From NCBI RefSeq assembly GCF_020882245.1, contig NC_083597.1:32156652-32220651 (forward strand): a stretch of DNA of 64,000 bases, in the 5' to 3' direction. The notes beneath the pieces are model-generated. The model did no database searches. It saw nothing but the letters and a program-made list of their open reading frames with translations, and was not told the origin of the DNA. Both the position numbers and the translations under genes were made by a program. Position 1 is the first letter of the stretch. Every line of letters begins with the position of its first letter. Positions 26,920 to 40,838 of this stretch are shown one piece after another. The stretch is from Rhopalosiphum padi (Eukaryota > Arthropoda > Insecta > Hemiptera > Aphididae).

Positions 26920-29900
26920 CCCTAAATTCAAAATGTTCTTATTTCTGAGTTGTGGCAAAAATGTGGACCAAGAAAAATAATTCAAACTAAATCATAAATA
27001 CAGACCACAGAGTCTCGCTTACTAACGTTAGTAAAGCATAGTTCCTAGTGTTCCTATACTATAGCATTGTAAATTGTAATATTCCTATAAATTTAAAAAC
27101 AATGGAAAAATTATTCTTAGTGAGGTTTCTTAAATAATTATCGAGTTAGTAAAAATTGCATAAATTACCTTTTATAAATTGTTAATCTCTACTGATGTAA
27201 TAAACGTTTGATGCACTTCAAATTCTATATAATTCGTCTACAAAAAAAAAAAAAAATCGATAACATATACACTATGTAGTATATACATAATATAGGTACT
27301 AACTCACGGACATCGTTAGACCTAAGACAAAAACATTCTTATTGTTACGCTCTGTATAACTACAAATAATAACATGAATATTTATAAATATTATATAATA
27401 CAAATGTGTATCAGTATATTAATGAAATTTATATAAAATAACGCAGTTTATACATTTATTAAAATATGTTATTTTATTATTTATTATTTTATTAATAGCT
27501 CACATGCTTATAACTACAACAACCAAAAACTGGATCTATACACATATAATTAATTAAATTAAGATTAAAATAAAAAACTTGTTTCAAGTCAAGTAAGTAA
27601 TAATAAATTATATTTAAAATTTCAATATGAACATAATTTTATATACCTAATAATTGTATTGTATACATTCTATTAGCTGTCGTGCATATTCACACATACT
27701 TACAAAAAAAAAAAAAAAATTAAAATAATGACCAACCACTATTTTAAACAGTTTATTATACTTATTATTGTTACTTATATCCATTTTTTTTAATTATAAA
27801 AATCATAACTAGTTATTTGTTACTCGTTATGAATACTTTAATAATAAATGTTATATTTTTTCATAAAAATCGAGCTCACGCAATTGGCTTTATAAAATGT
27901 ATTGGTAACTTAACAAAAAACTAAATGTTTATTCTGGTACTATAAAGTTAAATTGTTTAGAAAAAAATTTGTACCTAGCCCAAAACATAATTCTATGTTA
28001 AAATTAAAATTCATAATTCATAAATATACACATCATCAATACCTACATTAATAATTTGTGTTGAAATATATAGGTAGATAAATAGTTTTATTAATAGGGA
28101 TAAAATAGGGTTGAGACACGCGAAATCTTATATGTAATCTGATGCCTTATTTCGATTATAGAAATAGTTGTTTTTATTGTAAAAAATAGTTTGTATTATT
28201 CTATAATATATTTCAGAAATATATCTATTTTATTATCTACCTACCTCAACAAAATAATATTACAAACATAAAATCAATTTATATGTTATTTTTTTTAATA
28301 AAGATTTAAAAACTAAAAAAAATTCTTAAATAGTAACCTTAATACAAAGATATGTCGTTATCTCAAGTGTCATTGACATTTATTAATTGAAAACTCGGTA
28401 AATTTATAGAAGTGGAATAGGAAGACTAATTAAATACACATATATGTAACTGTGTAATTAATAATTATTTTATTTTCTCTCAATAACTATATTGCTTTTT
28501 GAGATATTACTATTTTTAATTGACTGGTAGGAGGATGTAACATATCAATACCATATAATGACCAGATAGTGTATAATGTTACTTGGGACACGCGATAGGT
28601 GTTCGTTATATATTATGCAATTTTTTATTAAAGCAGTAACTTAGTCTGCATAATTTAGCAAATATTATAGTTATATACAGTTATTAATTGTCGATTCCCA
28701 TGTTCAAAATATTACTGCTCCAACGGAATTGTTACATCGTCACTATATACTCACAATTTAAAATTTTTTTACAGTAGTACTTAGTGAAAATTTAAAACTT
28801 TATAAGCATACAGTATAATGTTTCTCATTTCTCATAAAAGCGTTCCATATTCACAGACTATATATAATGTGGTTTACGTGTATGTAAACATATTATACAA
28901 TGGGTATTTAATATAACATCGTGAGTAAACACCTGTTAACGTCAGTGTCGGAAATTTCGGTGATTTCAGTACTTATTGCCGGAGTATACCATTCATTGTT
29001 GTTAATAGGTATATTATATTTTAGTAATTAACTGATAAATTTATAGATTATAGCCAATGTAATTTATTGATGTTTCCTAAGGTACTTAAGCTGATTATCG
29101 ATTTATCGATAATAAATTATATATTATCATTTAGTTTTAATGGTTTTCTTACCACTTTTTCGGGTGCTGGAGTGGAGCGCAGTAGTAGATTTCGGATTTT
29201 TTTGTGGGACAGGATCAAAATGTTTTATATTATTATATTATATCATATCATATAATTTTGTAAACACAATATTTAGGATTTGATGTTAGGCCTTACAAAT
29301 ATTATATTTATATACCTGCGACCTGCCAAGTGAGGGGAGCTGGAGAGAAGTTCGAATGTTACCAATTAACTAATAATGATAGAACTTTGGGATATATCGT
29401 ACAAATAATTACTAAGAATTCGATGATTTTTTTCAACATATCAACGTGGGAGTACATATTCAAATTCCATTAATTCCAAAGTGTATAAAGCAGATTGCCT
29501 TATGGAAATAAATAATGCACCTAATCAGAATAGTCATTGTTAATAATATGATAATATAATGAATATGGTAATCGTAATTCATACTGAAAATGACTTATAT
29601 TGGCGAATGGCGATATTGACGGTAACAGCCATACAAATAAAATATCGTTGTTTATAGAGAAAAGATGCACGTAATTTGCGTTAAAATTTGTATTTTTAAA
29701 ACCTAAACGCCAGCCAACCAATTGACAAGTATCGAACAGTATCAGAGGGGGTGATTAGAATGGCATGTTCTCTTCCTCCACACATGACCTTGGACAAATA
29801 CAAATATTTTAAATTATTATTTTATAAAAACGTAGCAACCTCGGAAGTGATGTCGAACAAAACAGTTTTTAAAATTAAAAAATCTGGTATAGATGATTTA

Positions 29901-30466
29901 GTAATGCAAAACAAAATGAATTAAATATATTTGTGAAAATAGAAATTGTCATTTTAAAAATAATTTTACTTCGCGTTAAATTAAAACGTAGTACTTTATA
30001 CTTACCATTGATTAGTAGGTACTTTGTAAAATTCAAGTAATTTATAATCTATGATATTTACATTCATACTAATTATGTACTTTACCTAATATTTATTCTT
30101 TAACTACGTATAAGATTTTATAGAACGCGATCCAAAACAATTTATAAAAATTTGGAAGCTGGAAGATTGTGAAGTTCAACTATATACCTAGTTATTCATA
30201 ATTATGTTTTTTAGTTGCCTACAACTCATAGATTTTTATAATGAGATTAATACTACCCCCCCCCCCACCAGGCTACCCTTTTAAAAAGCAGTGCACATCA
30301 CTGAGCACTACAAGACAATCTTTTATAAAGTTTTTTGTAGAGAGGGTATGGATAAAATCCATTTAATCGCGAGTAAAAACTTAAATAAATTCATTATGAA
30401 TATAAAATGTTGTATATACTACGTTATATTGCAGTAAACAAGAAATTAATAATTACTGGTGATGAA

Positions 30467-30882
30467 TGATTCACCAAGCAGGATCACCCACATATATTTT
30501 TGTGTAATAATAAATGTATTCAAATTTTGATTTTTTAATTTTTAAATATCTCTAAGGACTATATTTTTAAATACATGATATACTTAGCATTTGTATACAA
30601 TTTAAGAAGTGTTCTGTAGCGATATCAATTCGTTTCTATTTTTCAAATGAAAATTATTCTTTTCCTTATAAATTATATTAATCAGACGAATTCTTTTATG
30701 ATTCAAACTAATACCTAGTTTTTTAGACTTTTAACTGTACCTATGTAATAAAGAACTAGCCAATTGGTTTATGGCAATGTATTTGAAATATATGAGGATT
30801 TTGATGTTTTGAAAATTTCAAAAAATCAGTTTTAATAAATTCATTGTTAAAAAAAAATGGGAATGAGAATGATTGGTTCATA
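30467..30882. mobile_element. Long-inverted-repeat element, family B copy 1 (about 416 bp)
   Basis: The left end tgattcaccaagcaggatca, followed by a ttttttaattt-type tract, is matched by the reverse complement of the right end (ggttca...aatgattc type) over about 80 bp. The shared arm consensus tgattcaccaag.atgctcac is also found at both ends of the larger copy at 42232-43034. Ends are approximate and no target-site duplication was resolved. Confidence 0.55.
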
Positions 30883-31319
30883 ACTATGAATATTATTAAA
30901 AAACACTGTATTGAGTTATTCATAATGTGCAGTTGACCAAGTATTTAATAAATATATTAGCGAAAATTATTTCAGTAGGTACTTACACTTAAATAATACT
31001 ATGAATTTAGCAAATCACTTGGAACCGTTTTAAATGTCCTGCATACAATCGCACATCCTGACGCTATCACTCCAAATGATACATAATATACAATGCTTAT
31101 GTATTTTAATTAAAAACGATTTTCCTGAAATTTCAAGCTGGGTAGGAGGAAGAAGGCCTGTTACATTTTTATTGCTATTATTTTACTCTTGAAGTCCGTC
31201 CTATTTATTCATATAACATGATATAAAGTATAAACATAAAAGGATTGTTACTCGTAGATATTTGGTATGATTAGGATAATACAACAAAAATTTTACATTT
31301 TACACGATCCGCACAATAA

Positions 31320-32096
31320 CAATGTTATGATAGACGGCATAATATAACGAAGATCCGCCAGGACATGAAGGTCATCGAAAGACAATGTGCTTTTCCCGGA
31401 ACCGACGTCGGTTTTATCCGAGCCTGGTATAATTTTGTGTCGGGCATGCTACCACGGTTCTGTACGAAGGTGCTTATACATTAATGGCGCGCATGCGCTT
31501 AATCGTCGTGCCGACGATACGTCATGGTATCTCCCGATCTCCGTGGCGTGACGTTTTCGCTATCGTCGCGAGAACCCGCCAACAGGCCGATCACCGAGCG
31601 ACATGCCGCGTCAAATCAGACGTACTCAGTATTCACTATTCAGTATGCCAACGACCGTCTGACCGCGTAAATATTACACGCTCGTCGTCTCGCCCGACTT
31701 AATTAGATCCGAAGAAGAGTGTTCGAATATCGTTCAATCGATCGTTTTTCAACACTCCTGTCGGCCTTATTTCATCCAAGTTTTCCCCCTTTTCGGTCGT
31801 TACCTATCCGAATACCTATAATATTAAACGATAATTTTGCAACACCGCGTTGATCGATCATATTGGCATAATCGAAAACGCGTTCGTAAAATATCTGTTT
31901 TTGATAAAACGCATTATTATAGTATAATTAGCACCGTCGGGATCGTCCAAGATCCTCCCCGAAGTAAACAAAACGTTTCGATTTTTAAGAATTTCTAGCG
32001 GAACGTTGGTCGACACGTCAGCGCCGTGGCTGAAATTTAAAATAACAAACTACCGTAGTCAAATTGCATTCATTGTTTTCATTTCGGAGTTAAATG
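31320..32096 (+). promoter_or_regulatory. CpG-rich promoter and non-coding first exon of the Pinocchio-like gene
   Basis: This block is strikingly richer in GC and CpG than anything within 10 kb. It contains an NRF1-type palindrome at 31489, TGACGT and GACGTC words (near 31544 and 31403), and TCAGT initiators near 31630 and 31642. It ends in a good donor, ttaaat|gtgagt, just after 32096. The next plus-strand acceptor leading into coding sequence is at 39505. A transcript from here would therefore use the Met at 39525. The frame at 31484-31702 is an accident of base composition. Confidence 0.6.
31489..31498. promoter_or_regulatory. NRF1/Ewg-type palindrome GCGCATGCGC
   Basis: A perfect gcgcatgcgc palindrome lies about 140 bp upstream of TCAGT initiator candidates in the CpG-rich promoter. 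This is the consensus core of NRF1, called Ewg in Drosophila, which binds many broadly expressed and neuronal promoters. Binding is inferred from sequence only. Confidence 0.45.
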
Positions 32097-32839
32097 TGAG
32101 TATTCTGCAGTACTTTAATAATGTATATTAATATTATTATTATGATGAGTCTAAAAAACAAAATATAATTCGTACACATACGAGTATTTAAAGTAAACAA
32201 TTCCTCGTTTAGAATTAGTACCTATGGGCCTATGGCTATCGTTTCATTATAATTTTAAACACATCATACATAAATTGTTACACGCGTGATTGTGTGAATA
32301 TATTATGATTGGCATAATTCAAAAGCTTAAATATTTCTATTTTTTTTTATTTTTTTTTTCATAAAATTATTTGTATTTCTTAAAACACTACAGACCTAGC
32401 TATTTGATGGTTCATAATAACATATATTCATGCTACATAATATATATATTATGCAATTTATTGGTACATTTTATATTTAAATTTTATTTAATAACATATT
32501 GCTTGAATTGTAATAATGTATTTGCAATAGTAAGTATTTAATCTTAAAGTAGGTATCATAACTTACTATTTTATGTTGAAAATAGCATTAAGATATTATC
32601 AAAACTAAAACACGTTGATAAAAGTAATTAAAACCATTCGAATAAGTACCTATATTAAACTTATATTCATGTATACTATGTGAATGGATGTGATACACAT
32701 TATCGTAATATAAATATATAGTATAATAATAAGAACATATATTATTCCAGTTAAAAAACAACTTTTTATCATTTTTATGCTATAAAAATAAATAGCAAAA
32801 AGACCTTGATTGATTATATTTAGTGAATTCTAATTATAT

Positions 32840-32844
<5 letters not shown>

Positions 32845-32885
<41 letters not shown>
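32845..32885. repeat. TA microsatellite, about 41 bp
   Basis: Uninterrupted TA dinucleotides. It lies in an intron with no visible functional role. Confidence 0.95.
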
Positions 32886-32888
<3 letters not shown>

Positions 32889-33689
32889 AATATACGTTTA
32901 AAACATAAAATGGCTGATTATATTATTTAAAAAAAAAATTTAATTTTTAATTTTTTACAGTAGTTATTGCATGTATAATATATATAATACAATATGGGTT
33001 GGGGTAAGTACATGATACAACTATTAACAAGGTTGTAGTATGCATACACACTTTGGTAGTCGTGGCTTATTAAATAAGTAAATGCAATAGTACTATTATA
33101 GTAGTCCTATTCAGTATTCTCTTTTATTTTTAGAGACAGTATAGAAATATTTTAATATTATATATTTAAAAACACGAGGAAAAACATTTCTAACTTCAAG
33201 GCTTTAATAGCTCCCAATATATGAAACATAAACATAAATGACCTTCCTTCGATGTTTATTAAAGTAATCAAATCAGATATTATCAACGCATCAAAAAATA
33301 AATAATAATTAATAATCTTAACATACATTAATTTTTAAGCAACTGTATTTATTATTTTTTGAAAAAAGAGATCTAGTATCAACAAAGATTATAACTATAG
33401 TATTTTTAAATATCAGTAGGTAATAGGTATAAAAGTATATTAACAAATTAGTTTTGGTCTAGTTGTTCATATAAACGCTCATGTGTTACATTATAAATGT
33501 TTTATTGTCTTGTTCCAAAGAAGATGCAATTCAAATCAATTTCATCATGTACTTTCTAAAACGGCATATATGTATATTTTGGTATTTCAATTCCTACAGT
33601 TAAGATTTGAAACTTTCCAGATGAAGTAAACATTCAATTTTTTATGGTTTCCAACTACCAGTCTTGTGAAAGATACTTTTTTAATTGTG

Positions 33690-34200
33690 CAAGTACCAAC
33701 AGATACAGATATTTATTTAAAGGTATTTGGAGAGTACCTATAAATACTTTAAAAAAATATTTACGCCTATTATACTTTTAAATTTTTTTATAAAAAAATT
33801 ATATTTACCTTCAAATCAACTGAACCAATTTTTAGTATTTCATTATTATAATGATTTAAGAAAAACATTTGATGTAACTATAAATTACTTAAGTGTTTTC
33901 TTTTTAGGTTTGGTAAAATTCACAGAAAAAAATTATATTATAATATTTGACTATATTATATTATACTCTCAATATTTTTTTTTTTTATTCCACGTACCTA
34001 ATCAAATTGGAAATAGAAAATAGAAAAACTGAAAATAAAAAGTATTTGATTTTAAATGCAGATACTTTGAGAAAATATTAAAAATACTTTGTCCGTGTAC
34101 TTATGTAGAAAAAAAGTATTTAAAATATATATTTATAAGTATTTAAAAAGTATTTTAATACTACTTTTACTTAAAAATTTATTAAAATACTGCTAACTAC
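33690..34200. repeat. AGTATTT-rich dispersed repeat, copy 1
   Basis: It shares an ordered set of words with 50650-51370 in the same orientation: a ctcaatatttttttt tract, a run of gaaataga/gaaatata, then gcagatactttgagaaa and aaaatactttgt.cg.gta. The right part is dominated by agtattt/aaatact units. No coding sequence was seen. Confidence 0.5.
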
Positions 34201-37200
34201 CTATAATAATTTTTTTTTGACCTGATGTAGATTTATTACGTTACCTAGTGAAATGAACAATAATAATGTAAATGATAAAATGAGTATCAACTGTGCTATA
34301 TGTATTGTATACACACGTGCATCATGCATTATAATTATCATCAGTTTCATTAGCATAATATGCAAAATTAGTCAAGATGACACTTGCACTGCGTAATGTG
34401 TCGTCAGTATATCGATTTCACACTCGAAAATATATAAATAGGAAGTAATGAAATTTGTCCATCGAAAAAAATGTATGATTTTTCCTTATATTATACATGT
34501 AATGAATAATATTATCGTTATTAATGGTATTGACTATTGGCTAGAGGCTAGAATGCTAGATGCAATACAATTTAAAAATTATTATGGTGTTAATTGACAC
34601 TATTTTGTATATAGGCCGTGTTATAGAATTAATTATAAAAATAAATGGGAAATATAATTAATTTTCAACTTTTCAAGCATTCTACTACATAGTATTTTTC
34701 AAGGCAGAATAATGAAGTCATAATAATGCAGACATCTTTATATACCTTATTCAGTATCTACTATATCTACAAATTGATGGACTTATGAATAAAGTATGTT
34801 ACTGCCATATTATATTATGTTCAATGTCCAAACAAACGTGTCAAATCGAATGAAATTTTGTTTGACATTGATTCCATGAAATAACGAAGAATGTTTTTCA
34901 CTCAATGACATGACTACTGACTAATATAACAATCATCAACATAGGTATACTACGATTAGTATAATATGACGCTACTTTAGAGGAATTCACATTTATAAGC
35001 CCGTTATATCAAGTTCAAAATATAACCTTGCGTTTCTCATCAACAGTAAATAAAAATATAGTAATATATCTTTTCTATATGATATATCTACTTCCTTTAA
35101 TTTTAATCGTATTAATACTTATTTTATTATCAAAATTATAATTACAACAGTTAAAATAAATTTCAATTGAAAAATCTCTAAGATTATTGTGATTAATATT
35201 ATAAATTATAATGACATATATCAATGACGATTTTTTTAATTTAGCTTATATAAATAAAAATGCGAGAAAAATTAAAATACATAATACAATTGATGAAAGT
35301 AAACAGTATTTGACTCGAATTTGTGTGAAATATTTATATTGTTTTACTCAAACTAAATTAAACTATAGATATAAATTCAGTATATTACTAGGTATATTAG
35401 TAGAATTTCCATAATATTCTCATCTACTTGATAGTAAGCATCTAAATAATGAAACAAATAATAGTAAAAATAAACGTTATTTGTGAGAGCAGAGACTGAA
35501 ATTAATTATGAATTAAAAACTCATCAATCGGGCATTCCGACATATTTTGAAGTCTGTCTGCTCTACGTATTTAATATTATCATTGATTCGGAAGGTCAGT
35601 CCTATAAACCTGTAAACCGCAACTCTCATGTAAAGATATTCCAGCAGACAAGATTTTAAAATATATTGCGAATTAAACATATTATACTGGGAATTCCTCG
35701 GACGTATAACGAAAAACCAGATATGCAGTTGTTCATAATGGTAGGAGTTAATATAAGGAAATATAGCGTGAACGGGTTTTTTAACATCATAAAACATAAA
35801 CATAATATAAATAAAGATTGAATTATAAATTTATAAACCAGACAGTACTATATTTAAAGGTAGAATAAAATATTTTTTAATAACGTAATTAGATTTAATA
35901 AACTAGCCACACTGCAATTAATACGTATTTACCATTTACCGATTATATGTATAATGAACATTGACTAGGTACTTAGTTACTCAGTACATTTATAAGTAAA
36001 AGAAAAGAACATTACTATGCCAATCCTTACAGTCACGGAGTATTGAAATAAACATTTTTAGATTTTGGAAAAAATTTTTCTAGAATTTTATGATTTTTAT
36101 AAAAATTAAGTTTTGATGAAGTTCATTAAAATTATGAACGTTTAATAAAATAATTTGTAACTCTGTAAAAATTATTGTTTCATTGAACAGCATAAATTAT
36201 AAATACACGATAGAATGTTTCATTATGAAAATAACGTTATACATAAAAATACATAAAATTGAATAAAATAAAATACGAGTACTGTACTTACCTTGTTACA
36301 TTTTGTAGTTTATTTTCATAAATTACATTTAGGGTAAAATATACTATAACAATACATAAGGATAAGATATTCAATTTCCAAACAAAATGACACGTGTATA
36401 TTATATTGTTGTTGTACATTAACACCACCGACCAGCCTATGCATGTCCAAGGTTATTCAGCTTTATAAAAGTATAAAACCATGTCCAAATTAGTTATCCC
36501 AATGTTATTCATTAACAATTAAATTATTCTAAAAAAAAATATTAAAAAATTTAAATTCAACGAATTGACAAAAGATTTATAGTTATCAATTACTGTAACT
36601 GTATGAATGCTTTCTCTCGTTTGATTATCGTATTATTCAACTAAAATGACTGAAAGAAAATATTACAACAATTTCGATTTACTTTTAGAAATGCGGAAAT
36701 TTCCTAGTGTAATTATATACATATTAGTTATTACTAATTAGTAATTAGGTTATTACATTCAGTGTCAGCCTGTCCATGGTCACTGAAATACGGATACCCT
36801 GAAGCTATTACAATAAGTACATAGGAATATGTTTTATTTGACAAGGTTCAACAAGGCAACAAACATTAAAATAATAATTTGAGCACGTAAAATAAAAAAA
36901 TATAAACTGGCCCATCTTATATTTTAATATACGAGTAGATCAACTAGGAAAATCAGTGTGTTAATAATATACTGTATTGATTAACATACCTTGATATTGA
37001 ATATTGCATTACACGTGTAGGTATGTAATAAATGCAATTCCTAAATTATTATGTAATGCATTAAAAAAAATGCTATGTATTCAGAAATTATTGTGTACTA
37101 CCTGGTTATATAAATATTGTTTAATATAGATACCAATAGGCAATAACACTTGTAATAACATAATATACCTATGTTAAAAAATGTTAAAACAATTTATTTA

Positions 37201-38848
37201 CATGTTAATACAACAAATAAATAATAATAATAATATACAATAAATAATATTACAAATTACAATGATGATCTGTAAGCGATGTTATTAGCGATATTATAAT
37301 GTTTGTACGTTTCATTGCGAATAAGTTAATTATGGTTTGTTATAAAAATGAAATAACTAACAAGTTAATATATATGTATGTATAGAAACGTAGAAGATAG
37401 ATGGTTATTGTTGTACCAAAATTTTCAGAACACAAAGAATAAAATATTTCGTTTTATTTTTCAGAATAAATTCAATTTGTATTCTAAAAAGATGGTAATG
37501 AACTACAGACTATTCATTAATTTATATAGGATTGTAAGTTATAACTTACATGATATGAACTGTAAATATATTATTAGGTTTTTAATGTAAGAAGTACCTA
37601 CTTTAAAAATTAATTATTTGAAACAAAAATTATAAACTGTTAAAACAGGTTAAAGTTTTTATAAAATAATTTGTAATGAGTAATTTATATTACAAAAAGT
37701 GCCGTTTTATACACACTCGCATTATATTATTATACATTATTTAAAACATTATAAACATATATATATATATATATAATATTTAATATTATAATACTACCAA
37801 CTAAAAACGATTCTATTAAATAACTTAGTTAGTATTAGGTTAGATTGGGGTGAAAAGTTTTTCAGATTTTTTTTTTAAATTACTGTGATTGAGTCCTTTT
37901 TTATATGACAGGTCGATTTACTGTATTTGTTTAATAGGATTACATGCTTTATTATAGTTATTTACATATTAATAAGTAATCACAGATAATTCACAGTTGT
38001 ACAGTAAATGAATTGAACCACCAGCATTATTGTAATTTTGTAAATGTTATATTTTATTAAAAAAAAAAAAAAAACTAAATGCATAAAACTAATTAATTAT
38101 GACGATACAATTTAATGATATACTAATTTTATTAGATTAAGAATATATTATTTCATGATATTTCCTGATACTTTAGATAATTTGTGTATCTGCAATCAAG
38201 TAGATATTCAAGTATCACTAAGTATTATTAAAATACTTAAGTTTTTATGAATAAGCATTCATATCAAAAATTATATTTTGTTTTATTTGAATACTCAGAA
38301 TTCAAATTATTAACTTGTTAATTGCTTTACAATGATGTATTTATTTAATACGCCATTATTATATAGCATGAACGTCAAATGAACAAAAAAAAAACGGTCT
38401 ACGAATGTAAAACTAAATGAAGGCCACGTGGACCAGTTTTTCAGGATATTATAATGCTTTCCGGGGTAAATGATCAAAATAGAATGTCGTCCCATTATTT
38501 TTTTTTTTTATCCAGTTAGCCTTATAAAATATATGTAACATTATAAATTAAATGATATTATATTATTCTTATAATTCAAGTACACTATGTATAAGTTGGT
38601 ATTATTTCAAGTACACAACTTGTAAAAAGATATATTTTTACTATATATCCAGATTAAATAAAAAAATTGTACATATTAAATGTAACTTGAATACTGTCTA
38701 GGATTTGGTTATAAATAATTATCATAAGTATGATTGTCTATTTTCTGAAATATCGAGTAAAAAACTTACCGAAACGATATAACATGATAATACCATTGTC
38801 ACTCTTCGCAAAACCAATGTACCAAACTCACGCAAATATGTATACATA

Positions 38849-38874
38849 ATATATATATATATATATATATATAT
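38849..38874. repeat. AT microsatellite, 26 bp
   Basis: Uninterrupted AT dinucleotides in the last large intron of the Pinocchio-like gene. A shorter run is at about 37757-37775. Confidence 0.9.
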
Positions 38875-39524
38875 TACACGCATTATATCCTGCACGGCTA
38901 CACAGTCAAATATTAACGATGGACCTTGGAAACCAAAATTCGTATTCCCCGCGTTATGGTCCCACGTTATGATTAAAGATTAAATTGTTTAGTGTTAATA
39001 ATCTTTAACCGTTGCATGTTAATATGTGTGATCCCCTATTATGACCCTGCAATCGTTTCCCACTTAAATCTTTTAAATTTGAGATTACCAAACGTTATAT
39101 TATACGTTATATAGATACATGTACAATAATTTTAACTTAAGTGTGAGACGACGATTATCATTGGATATTTTTTAAATACGCAAAAGATATATAATTTAGT
39201 ATTTAGGTATATTTTATAAAAAGGTCTCAATGATATGTTTAGTTTCTTTTTTATTACTTAGCTTAAATCTGTTACACATTAAAGTCTCTGCTCTACAGGT
39301 ATGACAAAAATATTGTGTCTCGTTATTCTAATATATAGTAATTAAAATCGTACGTGATCAATAATATATGTATCACAATACCTAAAATGATTATGATTTA
39401 TGATACAGTATTTTTTCATCCTATATCATTATAATATATCATGTATACAAATAAGAAATGTATAAAAAAAAAAATGCATAACAATATTTTTTGTTTTTTT
39501 TTAGTTGAGAATACTAACAACAAG

Positions 39525-40542
39525 ATGTCAGTTACTAGTGTCCAGTCCATGAACAACCAAAGCTTGATGAACATTAATGACAAAATGCTCGATAACATCG
39601 ATCTAGTCAGTGATATTGAGCAGGCAGTAACTCTAGAAGAACTCAAAGAAGTTTTTAAATATTGTTTCCGGTATGTAGTGCAAATGCAACTAGTATATTA
39701 CTAGATTTTTTTAAACTTTAAACCGGTTATAACTAGTTTTTTTTAAACTTTAATAGCTAGTATATTTTTATAAATAATTTTACCTAGGCGGCTAGGTATA
39801 TAAATTTTCAATTATATTAAAGTTCAATACAATTATATTGTTGTCAAAGGCCATCGTTTTTAAATAGCATATTTTTAAATATTTCTTATATTTTTAATTA
39901 TATTTATTAGGAATCGTCGACTAAAGTTAAATGTTGATAATACAAAATATATTTTGCATTAATATAAACATTTTTATTAATACTTTAAAACGGCATTATT
40001 CTGTAATGTTACCTTTAAAAAATTATTCTTACCAACATAAATTATAATATATTTAATATTTATTTTTTAATGACAATTAAAAGGAAAGAAATATTAATTT
40101 AATCGTAATCTATTGATGATAATTAATAACTAAAATAGTTCAAAAAAATACATAATATTAGGTATCGTCATTTTCTGTTATAAAATGGTTAATGGATAAT
40201 CATATTTTTGATTGATTAGTTGTGGAGTCAACTGGGAACAACGACACGTATCATTAGATTGCTTAGAATGTGGTGGATATTCTCTTGAGAGGCCTTGTCC
40301 TATTTGTGCTGGTCACTGTCGAAATATTTGGAAACGTGATCTTGAAGAAGTGAGTTTAAAAAAAAAATCCATACAATTAATACTTATTTGCATTCATTTT
40401 TACGTACTAAACTTTTATTTTATAGTCTCATCGAAGTGGTGAGGCGAGTTGGATAGGCGAATGCTCCTCAAAATGTAAAGAAATGGGACGTGATGTCAAT
40501 CAGATATGTAATAGACTCGAAAAAGTTAAAGCCACCTTTTGA
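39525..40542 (+). CDS. Pinocchio-like cysteine-rich protein (short isoform, three coding exons)
   Basis: Coding exons are 39525-39670 (exon begins at 39505 after a T-rich acceptor), 40220-40349 and 40426-40542. All have GT/AG borders and matching phases, giving 130 residues. The N-terminal third is Asn/Met-rich, then VTLEELKEVFKYC forms a likely short helix. The core has six cysteines: the first opens the segment CGVNWEQRHVSLDC, followed by LEC, then GGYSLERPC, PIC and AGHC. This is a zinc-binding-like pattern, followed by WKRDLEE, SGEASW and a basic tail ending KVKATF. The HVSLDC.ECGGYS..RPCP core is what I remember of insect protein Pinocchio, linked in Drosophila to olfactory behaviour; its molecular role is unknown to me. 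No signal peptide or membrane segment is seen. A longer 179-residue form would add the exon at 11434. Family assignment rests on memory. Confidence 0.82.
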
Positions 40543-40832
40543 GCCGTGAGCGATACAAATCTTACACAACTGAGTAACTAATTATAAAAATTTAGATTAA
40601 GTGCATCACTTTTCTTATAATATTGTAATTTTACTCAGTGTAACACGGTGTCATTTCCTCGTAGTGATTGTACACTTGTTTTTTGAATGACACAAATTCT
40701 CAAAATGATTTTTTCATGTACATAATAATTTGCTATTCCATTTTCTATGAAAATTGTATAACAAATCAATATAAATTATTTACCTTATTCTAATATTCGT
40801 GACAGAAATTTTGGATAAAAACCTTATACTGT

Positions 40833-40838
40833 AATAAA
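40833..40838 (+). terminator. Polyadenylation signal AATAAA of the Pinocchio-like gene
   Basis: The first canonical AATAAA with a following T/G-rich tract (ttttgttgtta at about 40859) lies 290 bp after the stop codon. A cleavage site near 40855-40860 is expected. Confidence 0.6.

Larger units (their letters stand above)
11561..31319 (+). other. Long intron/intergenic stretch upstream of the second Pinocchio promoter
   Basis: About 19.8 kb without a convincing exon. It contains the repeat elements listed separately (11985-13275, 17720-18620, 19979-20269, 22999-23213, 26645-26919, 30467-30882) and AT-rich DNA with poly-A/T runs. A poly-C run lies near 30257. Short open frames such as 12827-13111 and 21345-21560 fall in repeats or in low-complexity sequence. 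Confidence 0.5.
32097..39504 (+). other. Intron between the non-coding and main coding exons of the Pinocchio-like gene
   Basis: AT-rich, with TA microsatellites (32845, 37757, 38849) and one copy of an AGTATTT-rich dispersed repeat (33690-34200). No coding exon was recognised. The 96-codon minus-strand frame at 35513-35803 is the only short frame with fairly balanced composition, but it has no recognisable motif or splice context. Confidence 0.5.

Noticed and set aside
31484..31702. 72-codon Arg-rich frame
   Set aside because: Arises from high CpG content in the promoter block; no protein features.
35513..35803. 96-codon minus-strand frame with fairly balanced composition
   Set aside because: No family resemblance, no splice sites or regulatory context; could be a decayed coding fragment but cannot be supported.
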